From contig CANNFD010000009.1 in NCBI GenBank assembly GCA_947503885.1, positions 62,001-126,000 of the forward strand: 64,000 bases of DNA. Direction: 5' to 3'. Each line of letters begins with the position of its first letter. The first letter of the stretch is position 1. The notes beneath the pieces are model-generated. The model was given only the letters and a program-made list of their open reading frames with translations. It did not search any database and was not told the DNA's origin. A program made the translations under genes and the position numbers. Shown piece after piece: positions 25,689 to 35,704 of the stretch. Origin of the DNA: an uncultured Olleya sp. (GTDB lineage: Bacteria; Bacteroidota; Bacteroidia; Flavobacteriales; Flavobacteriaceae).

Positions 25689-26367
25689 TTTTGCGCTGTA
25701 CTACTTCAAAAATCCTATTGTCATCACATTTTAAAGTTTTACTAGGGTACTTTAAAAGCAGCGCATAATCATGAGTAGCCATTAAAATAGTATTACCATT
25801 TTTATTAATGTCTTGTAATACTTCCATAACTTCAATACTTGTTTGAGGGTCTAAATTACCAGTAGGCTCATCCGCTAATATTAATTCTGGATCGTTTAAT
25901 AAGGCACGTGCAATCGCGATACGTTGTTGTTCTCCACCAGATAATTCATGCGGAAACTTAAAACCTTTGGTTTTCATGTCTACTTTTTCTAAAACGGAAG
26001 CAACGCGTTCTGCCATTTTAGTTTTGTCTTTCCAACCAGTTGCTTTTAATACAAATAATAAGTTGTCGTTAATAGTCCGATCAGTTAGTAATTTAAAGTC
26101 TTGAAACACAATGCCTAATTTTCTTCTTAAAAACGGAATGTCTTTCTCTTTTAAAGTTGGTAGGTCAAATTCTACAATATGTCCTTCGCCTTGCGTTAAT
26201 TTTAAATCACCATATAAAGTTTTCATAAAACTACTTTTTCCAGAACCTGTTTTACCAATCAGGTAGACAAAATCTCCTTTTTTTACTTCCAGATTAACTT
26301 CTGAAAGGATTAGGCTTTTACCTTGAAAAATAGAAGCGTTTTTTAATTCTAAGACAGTGTTTGACAT
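25678..26367 (-). CDS. ftsE: Cell-division ABC ATPase FtsE
   Basis: This 229-residue ABC ATPase has Walker A GKTGSGKS at residues 38-45, Q-loop VFQDFKLL, signature [15 protein letters not shown], Walker [13 protein letters not shown] and H-loop MATHDY. The FQDFKLL and [10 protein letters not shown] style and the small size fit FtsE, which works with FtsX to control peptidoglycan hydrolases at the septum. No ftsX is adjacent; in Bacteroidota the two genes are commonly apart. It lies 9 bases after the start of the GT-C gene region on the same strand, so it may be transcribed with the two genes upstream. Confidence 0.9.
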   Translation of the reverse strand: MSNTVLELKNASIFQGKSLILSEVNLEVKKGDFVYLIGKTGSGKSSFMKTLYGDLKLTQGEGHIVEFDLPTLKEKDIPFLRRKLGIVFQDFKLLTDRTINDNLLFVLKATGWKDKTKMAERVASVLEKVDMKTKGFKFPHELSGGEQQRIAIARALLNDPELILADEPTGNLDPQTSIEVMEVLQDINKNGNTILMATHDYALLLKYPSKTLKCDDNRIFEVVQRKTTV

Positions 26368-26376
26368 AAAGTAATT

Positions 26377-27732
26377 TTATTTTTTAGCTGTAATAACGCC
26401 TTTATAAGCGTAAATATTATAGATGACAAAGTAAACAATTAATGGGAAAAAAGGAAAACAAAATCGACTATTTGAACCATAGGCAACTAAGGCTTGTGCT
26501 AAGGATCCAGAAAGCACAATGCAAACGATAAATAGGTTGTAATCAAAGTGAGATTTATAATCTTTAAAAAATTTAAATAACTTAATTACTGAAAATAATA
26601 AGAACAGAAGATTAAACAACACTAAAATATACCGTTGAAAATGCAACCAAAAAGGTGTCGCTAATGTTTTAAATACCTTTTGTTTAATTTTACTGTATTC
26701 CCATTTTAAACTGTCTTGATTACCCCAAAACAAAAGCCATGACGTTGCGACTTGTTTAAGGTATAGTGTTGGGTGTGCTTTAAATAGGTTTTTAGAGATT
26801 TCTCCAAGCTGGTTTGAGAGTTCAATTTCTGATAATTGTGTTTTTTCTAATAGCTCTTCATGGGCTAACCAAACACTCATTGGTAATAAAGTTGGTTTTA
26901 TTTTTAAAATAGAATCTCTGTGTTTAACTATAATGTCTCTAATTAAGGCGTGTTGTTTTGGTGCTTTTTCAAAAAAAGGAGTTGCAGTTTGTGCTAGATT
27001 AATTCCAAAATATTGTGTGTTAGTAAAATATCCTATTGTTTGTTTGTTATGATTATTCCATAAAAAATAACTTAGTAACGGAATTAATAATACAAGACTA
27101 CTTTTAAAAAAAGCATTTTTAAATCCCGACTTACCCGACTTAATAGATTTTACACTGTAAAAGATTGCAAAACCAACAGGGATATATATATAAAGAGGTC
27201 TAGTTAGATACAACCAAGCCAATACAATAGATAAAAAGATATAGTACAGTTTGTTTTTATTGCTTTCAAATAATTGAAATTTAACAATTAACCACACGCT
27301 AGCTAAGACTAAAAAAACAGTTAAGGCTTCTGTTAAAACAGCAAAGTCATAAAGCACAACATGCATAAATGAAGTATATATAATTGCAACCCAGAAACCA
27401 ATAGATTTACTTTTACTTAATTTTTTAGAAATATCAAATAGTAATAACGTGCTTAAAATACCAAGTAGTAATTGTAAAAAAATTAATGCTATTAGATTGT
27501 TTTGCAATATTGATAATAATATTGGATACCCTGGAGTCCGTTTACCGGAGTAGGTGCTTAAATCAAAAGAAGATATTTGTTTTGCTAAAAAAATATAATC
27601 ATGAGAGTCAGGGAAAATAGTAATGGCGTAATAACCAAAAAATAAAACAACCCTAATTAAAACAGAATAGCCAATAAGAACCAATAATGTTTTGGAGTCA
27701 ATAGCTGCTTGTATTTTTTTTAAAAACACCAT
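26377..27732 (-). CDS. Polyprenyl-phosphate-sugar-dependent GT-C glycosyltransferase (GT39/ArnT-like)
   Basis: This 451-residue protein has about ten to twelve membrane helices. Near the N terminus is the acidic loop IFPDSHDYIFLAKQ and, after it, GKRTPGYPILLSI, the RTPGYP pattern typical of GT39/GT83 enzymes that take sugar from a polyprenyl-phosphate carrier on the outer side of the inner membrane. It shares one base (TAATG) with the preceding GT2 gene. That gene probably makes the lipid-linked donor, so the two are a donor-synthase/transferase pair. Confidence 0.8.
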   Translation of the reverse strand: MVFLKKIQAAIDSKTLLVLIGYSVLIRVVLFFGYYAITIFPDSHDYIFLAKQISSFDLSTYSGKRTPGYPILLSILQNNLIALIFLQLLLGILSTLLLFDISKKLSKSKSIGFWVAIIYTSFMHVVLYDFAVLTEALTVFLVLASVWLIVKFQLFESNKNKLYYIFLSIVLAWLYLTRPLYIYIPVGFAIFYSVKSIKSGKSGFKNAFFKSSLVLLIPLLSYFLWNNHNKQTIGYFTNTQYFGINLAQTATPFFEKAPKQHALIRDIIVKHRDSILKIKPTLLPMSVWLAHEELLEKTQLSEIELSNQLGEISKNLFKAHPTLYLKQVATSWLLFWGNQDSLKWEYSKIKQKVFKTLATPFWLHFQRYILVLFNLLFLLFSVIKLFKFFKDYKSHFDYNLFIVCIVLSGSLAQALVAYGSNSRFCFPFFPLIVYFVIYNIYAYKGVITAKK

Positions 27733-28451
27733 TAGTAATATCTATAGATTTTAAGTAAATCTAGAGGTGTTTTTAAAAACTCAAAAAAAGTAATTCTAGT
27801 ATCACCAGCGTCATGCCATTCTAGTAATGGGATTTCTCTAATATTAGATTTTGTATAAGCAATCCCTTTTTCTTGTTTTAGTCTTGCTAGAAGTTCGACA
27901 TCAAAAAGCCATTTTGTTTTAAAAGGAGCTTTAAAAAGGGTTTGCGCTAATTCATTTTTTATAATCTTAGCCCCACACTGTGTGTCATAGATTTCAAGTT
28001 TTAAAATAACCGAATCTATACATGTCGCTACAACACGTCCAAAAAAGTGTCTATACGCTTTTCGTTTAATAGAGCTGCCAATAATTTTAATCCTTGAGCC
28101 TAAAACAAACTCTAAAGACTCATGTTTTGCGATATCTAATAATCTTGAAATTTCAGAAAGTGGTGTTGATAAATCGGCATCCAAATAGCCCAAATAACTA
28201 TAGTCTTTTAGTTGTAAAACGCCTTGTCTAATTGCTTCAGCTTTGCCAACATTATTCTTTAAATGGATAACAGTAATACGCTTAGTTGTTTTTGCAAATG
28301 CCTGTAAAATTTTAAGAGTATTGTCCTGGCTACCGTCATTAACAAAGCACAAATCAAAACTAATGCTACTATCCTGAAAAGCTTTAAATGCATCAATGTT
28401 TAGCCTATTGGCTTCATTGTAACAGGGTATAATAATACAGCTTTTAGGCAT
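27732..28451 (-). CDS. Dolichyl-phosphate sugar synthase-like GT2
   Basis: This 239-residue GT-A enzyme has CIIIPCYNEANRLN at the start, then FVNDGSQDNT, VGKAEAIRQGVLQ, YLGYLDADLSTP (DxD), VLGSRIKI and TQCGAKIIKN, the pattern of Alg5/DPM1-type enzymes that transfer glucose or mannose from a nucleotide sugar to a polyprenyl phosphate. It lacks C-terminal membrane helices. It is translationally coupled to the membrane GT-C gene that follows. The sugar is unknown. Confidence 0.85.
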   Translation of the reverse strand: MPKSCIIIPCYNEANRLNIDAFKAFQDSSISFDLCFVNDGSQDNTLKILQAFAKTTKRITVIHLKNNVGKAEAIRQGVLQLKDYSYLGYLDADLSTPLSEISRLLDIAKHESLEFVLGSRIKIIGSSIKRKAYRHFFGRVVATCIDSVILKLEIYDTQCGAKIIKNELAQTLFKAPFKTKWLFDVELLARLKQEKGIAYTKSNIREIPLLEWHDAGDTRITFFEFLKTPLDLLKIYRYY

Positions 28452-28591
28452 TGTTAAATAATGGTGTTTTTTAAACTAGTTGTAAATGTATTGTTTAAAA
28501 CGCAATACCCAAAATAACTAGTGTTTTTTCGTTTTTAATGTGATGGTATATAATTATTAGTTAAATCTATCGTTAGACATATAGATTAATT

Positions 28592-28599
28592 TATCTTTG
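28592..28599 (+). promoter_or_regulatory. Promoter -7 box for the TPR/outer-membrane pair
   Basis: TATCTTTG is a full TAnnTTTG match, 24 bases before the ATG at 28624. Its final TTG coincides with a possible TTG start codon at 28597, which argues against that start. Confidence 0.55.
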
Positions 28600-28623
28600 A
28601 TTTTGAATTTAAAAATAGCATCA

Positions 28624-31600
28624 ATGTTAGTAAAAAAACAACTTACATTTTTCATTACCCTAGCGTTTTGTTTTCAGTTACTTGGACAAGAATCAGCAGT
28701 GTACACAAACAGTTTAGGTGATTACCAAAAGGCGCTTCAGCTTTATAACAGTCAGCAATATTTAGCATCTCAAAATTTGTTTAGTCAAATTAAAAAGGAA
28801 ACTCAAGACCAAAATATACAAAGCAATTGTGCGTTTTATATTGCTAATGCAGCCATTAGATTAAATCAGCAAAATGCAGATGTTTTAATGGAGCGTTTTG
28901 TTGAAGATTATCCAACAAGCACCAAAAAGAATACTGCGTTTTTAGATGTAGCCGAGTATTATTTTACCAACGGTAAATATGCTTACGCTCAAAAATGGTA
29001 TGCTAAAGTAGACGAGAGATCGCTTGCTAGAGCAGATAAAGAAACCTATAATTTTAATAATGGGTATGCTTCCTTTACTACCAAAAACTATAAAGACGCT
29101 AAAAAGTATTTAACACGTGTAGAAACCTCTCAAAAATATGGGTCTCAAGCTAAGTACTACTTAGGGTTTATGTCTTATGAGGGTGATGACTACGATGGTG
29201 CTAATAAGTATTTTGAGCAAGTTGGTGATGAGGAAAAGTACAAAGAAAAACTAAGCTATTATCAAGCGGATTTAAACTTTAAATTAGGAAAATTTGATAA
29301 GGCTATCCAGTTGGCTAAATCTAAATTAGAGACTAGTGATAGAGGCGAAGTTTCAGAATTAAATAAAATTATTGGTGAAAGTTACTTCAACTTAAAAAAA
29401 TATGACGAAGCAATTCCATACCTAACAGGTTATAAAGGGAAAAAAGGAAAATGGAATAACACCGATTATTACCAATTAGGATATGCTTATTATATGCAAA
29501 AAGACTATGATAAAGCAATCTCAGAGTTTAATAAAATTGTAAGTGCAGATAATAGCGTAGCGCAAAATGCTTACTATCATTTAGCAGAAAGTTATGTAAA
29601 TGTAGGTAAAAAGCAAGAGGCGTTAAATGCTTTTAGAAACGCGTCGCAAATGGATTATGATTTAAAAATCCAAGAAGACGCTTGGTTAAATTATGCTAAA
29701 ATTAGTTATGAGATTGGTAATGCCTATCAATCTGTGCCACAGGTGTTAACGGGTTATATCGAAAAATATCCAGACACACCTTATAAAGAAGAAGTAGAGA
29801 CTTTATTAATTGACTCGTACATTACTTCTAAAAATTACAAAGAAGCCTTAGAGCTTTTAAAAAATAAAAACAGTTTTGAAAGCAAAGTAGCGTATCAAAA
29901 AGTTGCTTTTTATAGAGGTTTAGAGTTGTTTAACGAAGCTAAATATCAAGAAGCAGAAGACCTTTTTGATAAATCATTAAAAGAACAACAAGATCAAAAA
30001 TTTACTGCTAGAGCAACCTTTTGGAAAGCAGAAACCGATTACAATCTTACTAATTATGAAGATGCTTTAATTGGCTTTAAACAATTTAAACAACAGGCTG
30101 AAGCAGCTACTACTAAGGAGTTTGATAATATATATTACAATATTGCATACACCTATTTTAAGCAAAAAAACTACGACCAGTCTACCGCATTTTTTAACCA
30201 ATTTATCAATAAAAATCAAACTGATAAAGTCAGATTAAACGATGCCTATTTACGTTTGGCAGATGGATATTTTGTATCTAGTCGTTATAATCAAGCTATT
30301 GCAGCGTATGATAATGCGATGCAAGTTGGGAAAATAGAAAATGATTATGCATTTTTTCAAAAAGCAATGAGTTATGGATACAATGGTAATGAAGCAAATC
30401 AGACCAACCAATTAGAACAGTTTATTGCTAAATATCCAAAATCAAAACTACGTGATGATGCTATGTATGCATTAGGGAATAGTTATGTTAAATCAGGTAA
30501 AGATGCTAAAGCAATTGCAATTTATAGTCAATTAAAAAAAGAATATAGTACAAGTCCATTTACCAGTAAAGCACAGTTGCGTCAAGGGTTAGTATATTAT
30601 AATTCTAATCAAAACCAACAAGCTTTAACTACATTTAAAGCAGTTGCAAAAGACTATCCAAGTACGCCAGAAGCTAATCAAGCAGTTGCAACAGCAAGAC
30701 TAATTTATATAGATTTAGGTAAAGTAGACGAGTATGCAACTTGGGTTAGAACCTTAGATTTTGTAGAAGTGACAGATGCCGATTTAGATAATGCAACTTA
30801 TCAAGGAGCAGAGAAACAATATTTAGACGAGGATGTAAACGAAGCAATTAAGCAATTTAATGGGTATTTAAACCAATTTCCTAATGGGTTGCATGCTACA
30901 CAAGCTCATTTTTACTTAGGACAATTATATTTTAAAAAGGACTTAAAAGCTAATGCAGAACCTCATTATGCCTATGTTGTAAGTAAGTCGCAAAGCGAGT
31001 TTTCAGAAGAAGCATTATTGCGTTTGTCTCAAATTCAATTAGATAAAAAAGATTGGAACGCAGCCATCCCGACACTAAAACGTTTAGAGGTAGAGGCTAA
31101 CTTCCCACAAAATAGTTTATTTGCACAATCTAATTTGATGCAAGCTAATTACCAATTAGATAATTATAATCAAGCAGTCGCTTACGCGGAAAAAGTGCTT
31201 AGTAACAATAATTTGGACAATAAAATTAGAAGTGATGCCCACGTGATTATTGCACGTTCGGCAATCAAAACTAACGACCCTGCTAAAGCAAAAGCTGCTT
31301 ATGCACAAGTCGAAACATTTGCAACCGGCGAAACTGCTGCAGAAGCCTTGTATTACAATGCTTATTTTAAAAATAAAGAAGGACAGTTTAAAGCATCTAA
31401 TCAAGTAACCCAACGTTTAGCAAAAGATTATTCAGGTTATAAATATTATGGCGCAAAAGGATTGGTTATCATGGCTAAGAATTTTTATGCTTTAGGTGAT
31501 GCGTTTCAAGCCACTTATATCTTAGAAAGTGTGATTAAAAACTTTGGCAATTTTGAAGATGTGAAACAAGAGGCTCAAACCGAATTAAATAAAATAAAAA

Positions 31601-31644
31601 CTGAAGAAGCTAAGACTAATTCATCAGTAATATCTGAAGACTAA
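28624..31644 (+). CDS. Secreted TPR-repeat protein
   Basis: This 1006-residue protein has signal peptide MLVKKQLTFFITLAFCFQLLGQ, beginning at the ATG at 28624; an upstream TTG lies in the promoter box. The mature protein is a long array of tetratricopeptide repeats, visible as recurring units such as AIPYLTGYKGKKGKWNN, YYQLGYAYYMQKDYDKAISEF and YDEAIPYL, from near residue 30 to 990. It is predicted to be periplasmic, and the TPR solenoid would bind other proteins. The next gene, a barrel protein 40 bases later, is likely its membrane partner. No enzyme domain is seen. Confidence 0.85.
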   Translation: MLVKKQLTFFITLAFCFQLLGQESAVYTNSLGDYQKALQLYNSQQYLASQNLFSQIKKETQDQNIQSNCAFYIANAAIRLNQQNADVLMERFVEDYPTSTKKNTAFLDVAEYYFTNGKYAYAQKWYAKVDERSLARADKETYNFNNGYASFTTKNYKDAKKYLTRVETSQKYGSQAKYYLGFMSYEGDDYDGANKYFEQVGDEEKYKEKLSYYQADLNFKLGKFDKAIQLAKSKLETSDRGEVSELNKIIGESYFNLKKYDEAIPYLTGYKGKKGKWNNTDYYQLGYAYYMQKDYDKAISEFNKIVSADNSVAQNAYYHLAESYVNVGKKQEALNAFRNASQMDYDLKIQEDAWLNYAKISYEIGNAYQSVPQVLTGYIEKYPDTPYKEEVETLLIDSYITSKNYKEALELLKNKNSFESKVAYQKVAFYRGLELFNEAKYQEAEDLFDKSLKEQQDQKFTARATFWKAETDYNLTNYEDALIGFKQFKQQAEAATTKEFDNIYYNIAYTYFKQKNYDQSTAFFNQFINKNQTDKVRLNDAYLRLADGYFVSSRYNQAIAAYDNAMQVGKIENDYAFFQKAMSYGYNGNEANQTNQLEQFIAKYPKSKLRDDAMYALGNSYVKSGKDAKAIAIYSQLKKEYSTSPFTSKAQLRQGLVYYNSNQNQQALTTFKAVAKDYPSTPEANQAVATARLIYIDLGKVDEYATWVRTLDFVEVTDADLDNATYQGAEKQYLDEDVNEAIKQFNGYLNQFPNGLHATQAHFYLGQLYFKKDLKANAEPHYAYVVSKSQSEFSEEALLRLSQIQLDKKDWNAAIPTLKRLEVEANFPQNSLFAQSNLMQANYQLDNYNQAVAYAEKVLSNNNLDNKIRSDAHVIIARSAIKTNDPAKAKAAYAQVETFATGETAAEALYYNAYFKNKEGQFKASNQVTQRLAKDYSGYKYYGAKGLVIMAKNFYALGDAFQATYILESVIKNFGNFEDVKQEAQTELNKIKTEEAKTNSSVISED

Positions 31645-31684
31645 AAACATCAATCGACACAATCGTAATTCATAAATAAAAATT

Positions 31685-33412
31685 ATGTTTAGTACAAAAA
31701 AACAAATCATATTAGCGATAGTATCATTATTAATAACTGTTTTTGCGTTTGCTCAAGAAAGAGAAGGCGACACCATCCAAACAGGAGTTATTGACGTTGT
31801 TAAACCATATACACCAACTATTTCTGACGCCTTTAAAGTAAAAGAAACACCATCGTTGGACGACACAGATACTGCGACTAAAAAAGAAGTAAAATATAAT
31901 ATTTTTTCTTTTCCCGTAGCCTCAACATTTACACCAGCAAAAGGAAAAGCAGCAGTAGTAGATAAAGCAAAAAAAGTAAAACTTTATGATAACTACGCTA
32001 CTTTAGGAGTTGGGACTTATACAACAGTGTTAGGCGAAGCTTATCTAAACCAGGCAATTGGAAGAGATCAAGTTTTTAGCGCTTACATTGGGCATCACTC
32101 CTCACAAGGTGATATAGAAAATGTATTAACAGATAATGGGTTTTCTGACTCAAAACTTAACTTAAATTACACCAAAAAAGACCGTGATTATAGTTGGTCT
32201 GTTTTAGGTGGTTTTCAATACCAAACCTATAATTGGTACGGATTACAACAACCACTATTTAATCAAGCTACAGCAGATAATATAGATGTTGGACATAGTT
32301 TTATTAATGGTTATGTTGGAGGAGATATTACATTTCAAGATGCTATTGTTTCTTCTGGAAGTGTTTTTTATAGACGATTTGGAGATGATTTTGGTTCTGG
32401 AGAAAATAGGTTTAAAGCTAATGCTATTGGGACAATTAATATTCAGGATAACGATGTAGATATAGAAGTGTTTACAGATTATTTAGGTGGTAGTTTTGAT
32501 AAAGCGTATGCAGCACCTAGTCAACTTAATTACGGAAACTTTCAAGTAGGTGTAGCACCTAAGTTTCAATTAAAGGAGGATGATTTAACAGTTGATTTAG
32601 GTGTTAAAGCTGTCTATTTAAACGATACCGAGGCTAGTAAAAGTAAATTCTTTATCTATCCAAATATTGCAGCTAGTTACAGGTTAGTAGATGAGGTTTT
32701 AATCGTCTTTGGAGGTGTAACCGGTGGGTTAAACCAGAACTCTTATTATGACTTTGCACAAGAAAACCCTTTTGTGTCACCAAATCTTTTTATTGCACCA
32801 ACAGATCAACAATATAAAGCGTTTGCAGGTATAAAAGGTAAACTGTCTAATACGATGAGTTATTCTGTAAGCGGTAATTATAAGTCAGAAAAAAACAAAC
32901 CATTATTTGTAAATAATGATATCACACAAACATCAGAACCTTACACCTACGGAAACTCATTTGGAGTGACTTATGATGATGTAACTACTTTTGGTTTTGC
33001 TGGAGAATTAAATGTTGATATTAACAGAAACTTTACTTTAGGAGTTAAGGGGGAATATTTTTCTTATGATGTTAAAAACGAAGCTGAAGCATGGAACTTA
33101 CCAGAATTAAAAGCCTCTTTATTTTTAGATTATCAAATTAACGAGCAATGGTTTGCAGGTGCAAATCTATTTTATGTCGGAGAGCGTAAAGACCAATATA
33201 ACATCCCTAATCTAATCACTCCTATGTCTGGAGTGGTAACTTTAGACGCTTATTTTGATGCTAATGCACATGCAGGATATCATATTAATGACCGTTTTTC
33301 GGTATTTGTAAAAGCTAATAATATTGTAGGAGAAGAATATGCTAAATGGCAAAATACACCTGTACAAGGGATTCAGTTTTTAGCCGGAGCGACTTACAAG
33401 TTTGATTTTTAA
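31685..33412 (+). CDS. Outer-membrane beta-barrel protein (TonB-receptor-like, without plug)
   Basis: This 575-residue protein has signal peptide ending FAFAQ (residues about 1-23), a short conserved periplasmic segment TGVIDVVKPYTPTISDAFKV, and then alternating aromatic/polar strands to the end. It finishes VQGIQFLAGATYKFDF with a terminal Phe, typical of an outer-membrane barrel. It is related in style to TonB-dependent receptors but too short to hold the plug domain, and no CarboxypepD-like or TonB-box region is visible. It is in an operon with the TPR protein and ends at a terminator. The specific function is unknown. Confidence 0.8.
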   Translation: MFSTKKQIILAIVSLLITVFAFAQEREGDTIQTGVIDVVKPYTPTISDAFKVKETPSLDDTDTATKKEVKYNIFSFPVASTFTPAKGKAAVVDKAKKVKLYDNYATLGVGTYTTVLGEAYLNQAIGRDQVFSAYIGHHSSQGDIENVLTDNGFSDSKLNLNYTKKDRDYSWSVLGGFQYQTYNWYGLQQPLFNQATADNIDVGHSFINGYVGGDITFQDAIVSSGSVFYRRFGDDFGSGENRFKANAIGTINIQDNDVDIEVFTDYLGGSFDKAYAAPSQLNYGNFQVGVAPKFQLKEDDLTVDLGVKAVYLNDTEASKSKFFIYPNIAASYRLVDEVLIVFGGVTGGLNQNSYYDFAQENPFVSPNLFIAPTDQQYKAFAGIKGKLSNTMSYSVSGNYKSEKNKPLFVNNDITQTSEPYTYGNSFGVTYDDVTTFGFAGELNVDINRNFTLGVKGEYFSYDVKNEAEAWNLPELKASLFLDYQINEQWFAGANLFYVGERKDQYNIPNLITPMSGVVTLDAYFDANAHAGYHINDRFSVFVKANNIVGEEYAKWQNTPVQGIQFLAGATYKFDF

Positions 33413-33461
33413 CAAGTAGTATCATTTAATAATTGTTATAGAATCACACCAACATAATTAT

Positions 33462-33490
33462 AAAAAAAGCCTCAAAATGAGGCTTTTTTT
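33462..33490 (+). terminator. Rho-independent terminator after the barrel gene
   Basis: Stem GCCTCA/TGAGGC has a 3-base loop, with a run of A before and seven T after. It closes the TPR-barrel operon and lies 30 bases before the amidohydrolase gene. Confidence 0.88.
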
Positions 33491-33520
33491 ATTCTTATAT
33501 TTACTCAAAATTTATAAAAT

Positions 33521-35143
33521 ATGAAAATCACCAAAATCCTTTTTTTATTTTTAATAGTAATGTCATGCGCTTCAGATAAAACAGAAGTCGATACAATTAT
33601 TACAAATGCAATGGTTTATACAGTAGATTCAGATTTTAATAACGCTGAAGCTTTTGCAATAAAAAACGGAAAATTTGTTGAGGTCGGGACGTCAGCTGAT
33701 ATTATTAATAAATATCAAGCTGCTAATATTGTGGATGCTAAAGGTCAAACTATTCTTCCAGGTTTTATTGATGCTCACTGTCATTTTTATGGTTTAGGGC
33801 TAAACCAGTTACGTGTTAATTTAGTAGGTACAACTAGTTTTGATGACGTCATGAAAAAAGTCATAGACTTTCATAATCAAAAACCCTCTAATTTTATAAT
33901 AGGAAGAGGTTGGGATCAAAACGACTGGGAAGACAAAACCTATCCAAATAAAGCACTTTTAGATAAGCTATACCCTAATACACCCGTTGCTTTGACAAGA
34001 ATAGATGGACATGCCATGTTATGTAATCAAGCAGCTTTAGACTTAGCTAAAATTGATGTAAATACTAAGGTTGAAGGTGGAGAGATATTAAAAGAAAACA
34101 GACAACTAACTGGAATTTTAATTGATAATCCAATGGAGTTGGTGTATGCAACCTTGCCTAAGCCAACAAAGCAACAGCAAGTAGATGCACTGTTAGAAGC
34201 ACATAAAATTTGTACAGATTTAGGACTGACCACTGTGTCTGATGCAGGGTTAGATAAACAAGTTATCCAGTTGATTGATAGTTTACAACAAGCAGGAAAA
34301 TTGGACATGCGTATTTACGCGATGATAAGTAACAATAAAGCAAACCTAGATTACTATTTGTCTAAAGGAAAAATTAAAACAGACCGACTAAATGTGCAAT
34401 CTGTAAAAGTATACGCAGATGGTGCATTGGGATCTAGAGGTGCAGCTTTAAAACAAGATTATTCTGATCAGCACGAGCATTTTGGCGCATTGGTTATTGG
34501 TACAGACGCTTATAAAAACTTAGCCGACCGTATCGCAAAATCTGATTACCAAATGAATACGCATGCTATCGGAGACTCGGCTAATAGATTTGTATTACAG
34601 ACTTATGATAAAATTTTAAAAAATCAGACCAATAGACGTTGGAGAGTTGAGCATGCTCAGGTAATTACTGATAATGATTTTGATTATTTTAAAAACGAAA
34701 ACATTATACCTTCCATACAACCAACACATGCAACAAGTGATATGTATTGGGCGGAAGACCGTTTAGGGAAAGACCGAATTAAAGGTGCTTATGCCTATAA
34801 AACATTATTAGAAAAAAGTGGACGTGTAGCCTTAGGAACAGATTTTCCGATAGAGCAGGTTAGTCCTTTTTTAACCTTTTATGCAGCGGTAGCTAGACAG
34901 GATACAAAACAATTTCCGGAAGGTGGATTTAATAAAGAAGAAGCCTTAACAAGGGAAGAAACTTTAAAAGGAATGACCATTTGGGCAGCTTATGCTAACT
35001 TTGAAGAAAAAGAAAAAGGAAGCATTGAAGCAGGTAAATTTGCCGATTTTATTATCTTAGACAATAATATAATGACCGTTAATCAAAAGGACATCCCAAA
35101 CATTAAGGTAAATCACACCTACATAAATGGAGTGGCACAATAG
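33521..35143 (+). CDS. YtcJ-like amidohydrolase, lipoprotein
   Basis: This 540-residue metal-dependent hydrolase of the amidohydrolase superfamily is exported as a lipoprotein: signal MKITKILFLFLIVMSC with lipidated Cys16. Metal ligands are visible as the HxH motif in PGFIDAHCHF, later TRIDGHAMLC, a Lys in SVKVYADGALGSRGA, His in MNTHAIGDS and RVEHAQV, and the catalytic Asp in ALGTDFPIEQ. The C-terminal EAGKFADFIILD region completes the composite beta-sandwich. The substrate is unknown. It lies directly upstream of the DUF2059 gene. Confidence 0.87.
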   Translation: MKITKILFLFLIVMSCASDKTEVDTIITNAMVYTVDSDFNNAEAFAIKNGKFVEVGTSADIINKYQAANIVDAKGQTILPGFIDAHCHFYGLGLNQLRVNLVGTTSFDDVMKKVIDFHNQKPSNFIIGRGWDQNDWEDKTYPNKALLDKLYPNTPVALTRIDGHAMLCNQAALDLAKIDVNTKVEGGEILKENRQLTGILIDNPMELVYATLPKPTKQQQVDALLEAHKICTDLGLTTVSDAGLDKQVIQLIDSLQQAGKLDMRIYAMISNNKANLDYYLSKGKIKTDRLNVQSVKVYADGALGSRGAALKQDYSDQHEHFGALVIGTDAYKNLADRIAKSDYQMNTHAIGDSANRFVLQTYDKILKNQTNRRWRVEHAQVITDNDFDYFKNENIIPSIQPTHATSDMYWAEDRLGKDRIKGAYAYKTLLEKSGRVALGTDFPIEQVSPFLTFYAAVARQDTKQFPEGGFNKEEALTREETLKGMTIWAAYANFEEKEKGSIEAGKFADFIILDNNIMTVNQKDIPNIKVNHTYINGVAQ

Positions 35144-35176
35144 TTGCTCTTTTGTAATAACATAAACATAATTAAA

Positions 35177-35704
35177 ATGAAAAAAATTATCGCAATAGTA
35201 TGCTTTTTAGCTATAGGGACAGTCAGTTTTGCGCAAGCAGATCAGTATAGTAAGGATGTTAAAACCTGTATAAAAAGTAACGGAACAATTACTTATTATG
35301 AAGGTGTAATTGATCAAATGTTTTCTATGTTAGAAGAGCAGTTTGCGTCTCAAAATGTACCTGATTCTGTTTGGACAGAGCTTAAAATGGTAAAATCTAG
35401 CTCGATGGATGAATTATCACAAATGATTGTATCTGCTTACCGAGCACATTTTACTCATGAAGATGTAAAAAACATGAACGCCTTATATAAAACTAAAGCT
35501 GGAAAAAACATGTTTAAACCAGAAGCTTTATCTGAAGGCGATAAAATTGTATTAAAAGAGTTTTATCAAAGTGATACAGGTCAAAAAATTGTCAGCTCTC
35601 AGGACTCTATGAATGCCTCTATGAGTGATATTTCTGTAATGTGGAGTGGTGATTTATACAAAAATATGATTGCAAAACTTTCAGCAAAAGGTTTTGATCT
35701 TTAA
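35177..35704 (+). CDS. Secreted DUF2059 protein
   Basis: From the ATG at 35177 this is a 175-residue protein with signal peptide MKKIIAIVCFLAIGTVSFAQ. The mature part has the DUF2059 helical features MIVSAYRAHFTHEDVKNMNALYKTKAGKN and EFYQSDTGQKIV. An in-frame TTG at 35144 would add 11 residues before the signal peptide and is rejected. The domain is periplasmic, and the function is not established. It follows the amidohydrolase by 33 bases. The last 4 bases overlap the convergent methyltransferase gene. Confidence 0.85.
   Translation: MKKIIAIVCFLAIGTVSFAQADQYSKDVKTCIKSNGTITYYEGVIDQMFSMLEEQFASQNVPDSVWTELKMVKSSSMDELSQMIVSAYRAHFTHEDVKNMNALYKTKAGKNMFKPEALSEGDKIVLKEFYQSDTGQKIVSSQDSMNASMSDISVMWSGDLYKNMIAKLSAKGFDL

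Noticed and set aside
28597-28623. TTG start for the TPR protein
   Set aside because: The TTG is part of a perfect -7 box, and the signal peptide begins at the ATG at 28624.
35144-35176. TTG start for the DUF2059 protein
   Set aside because: It would put 11 residues before a clear signal peptide; the ATG at 35177 fits.
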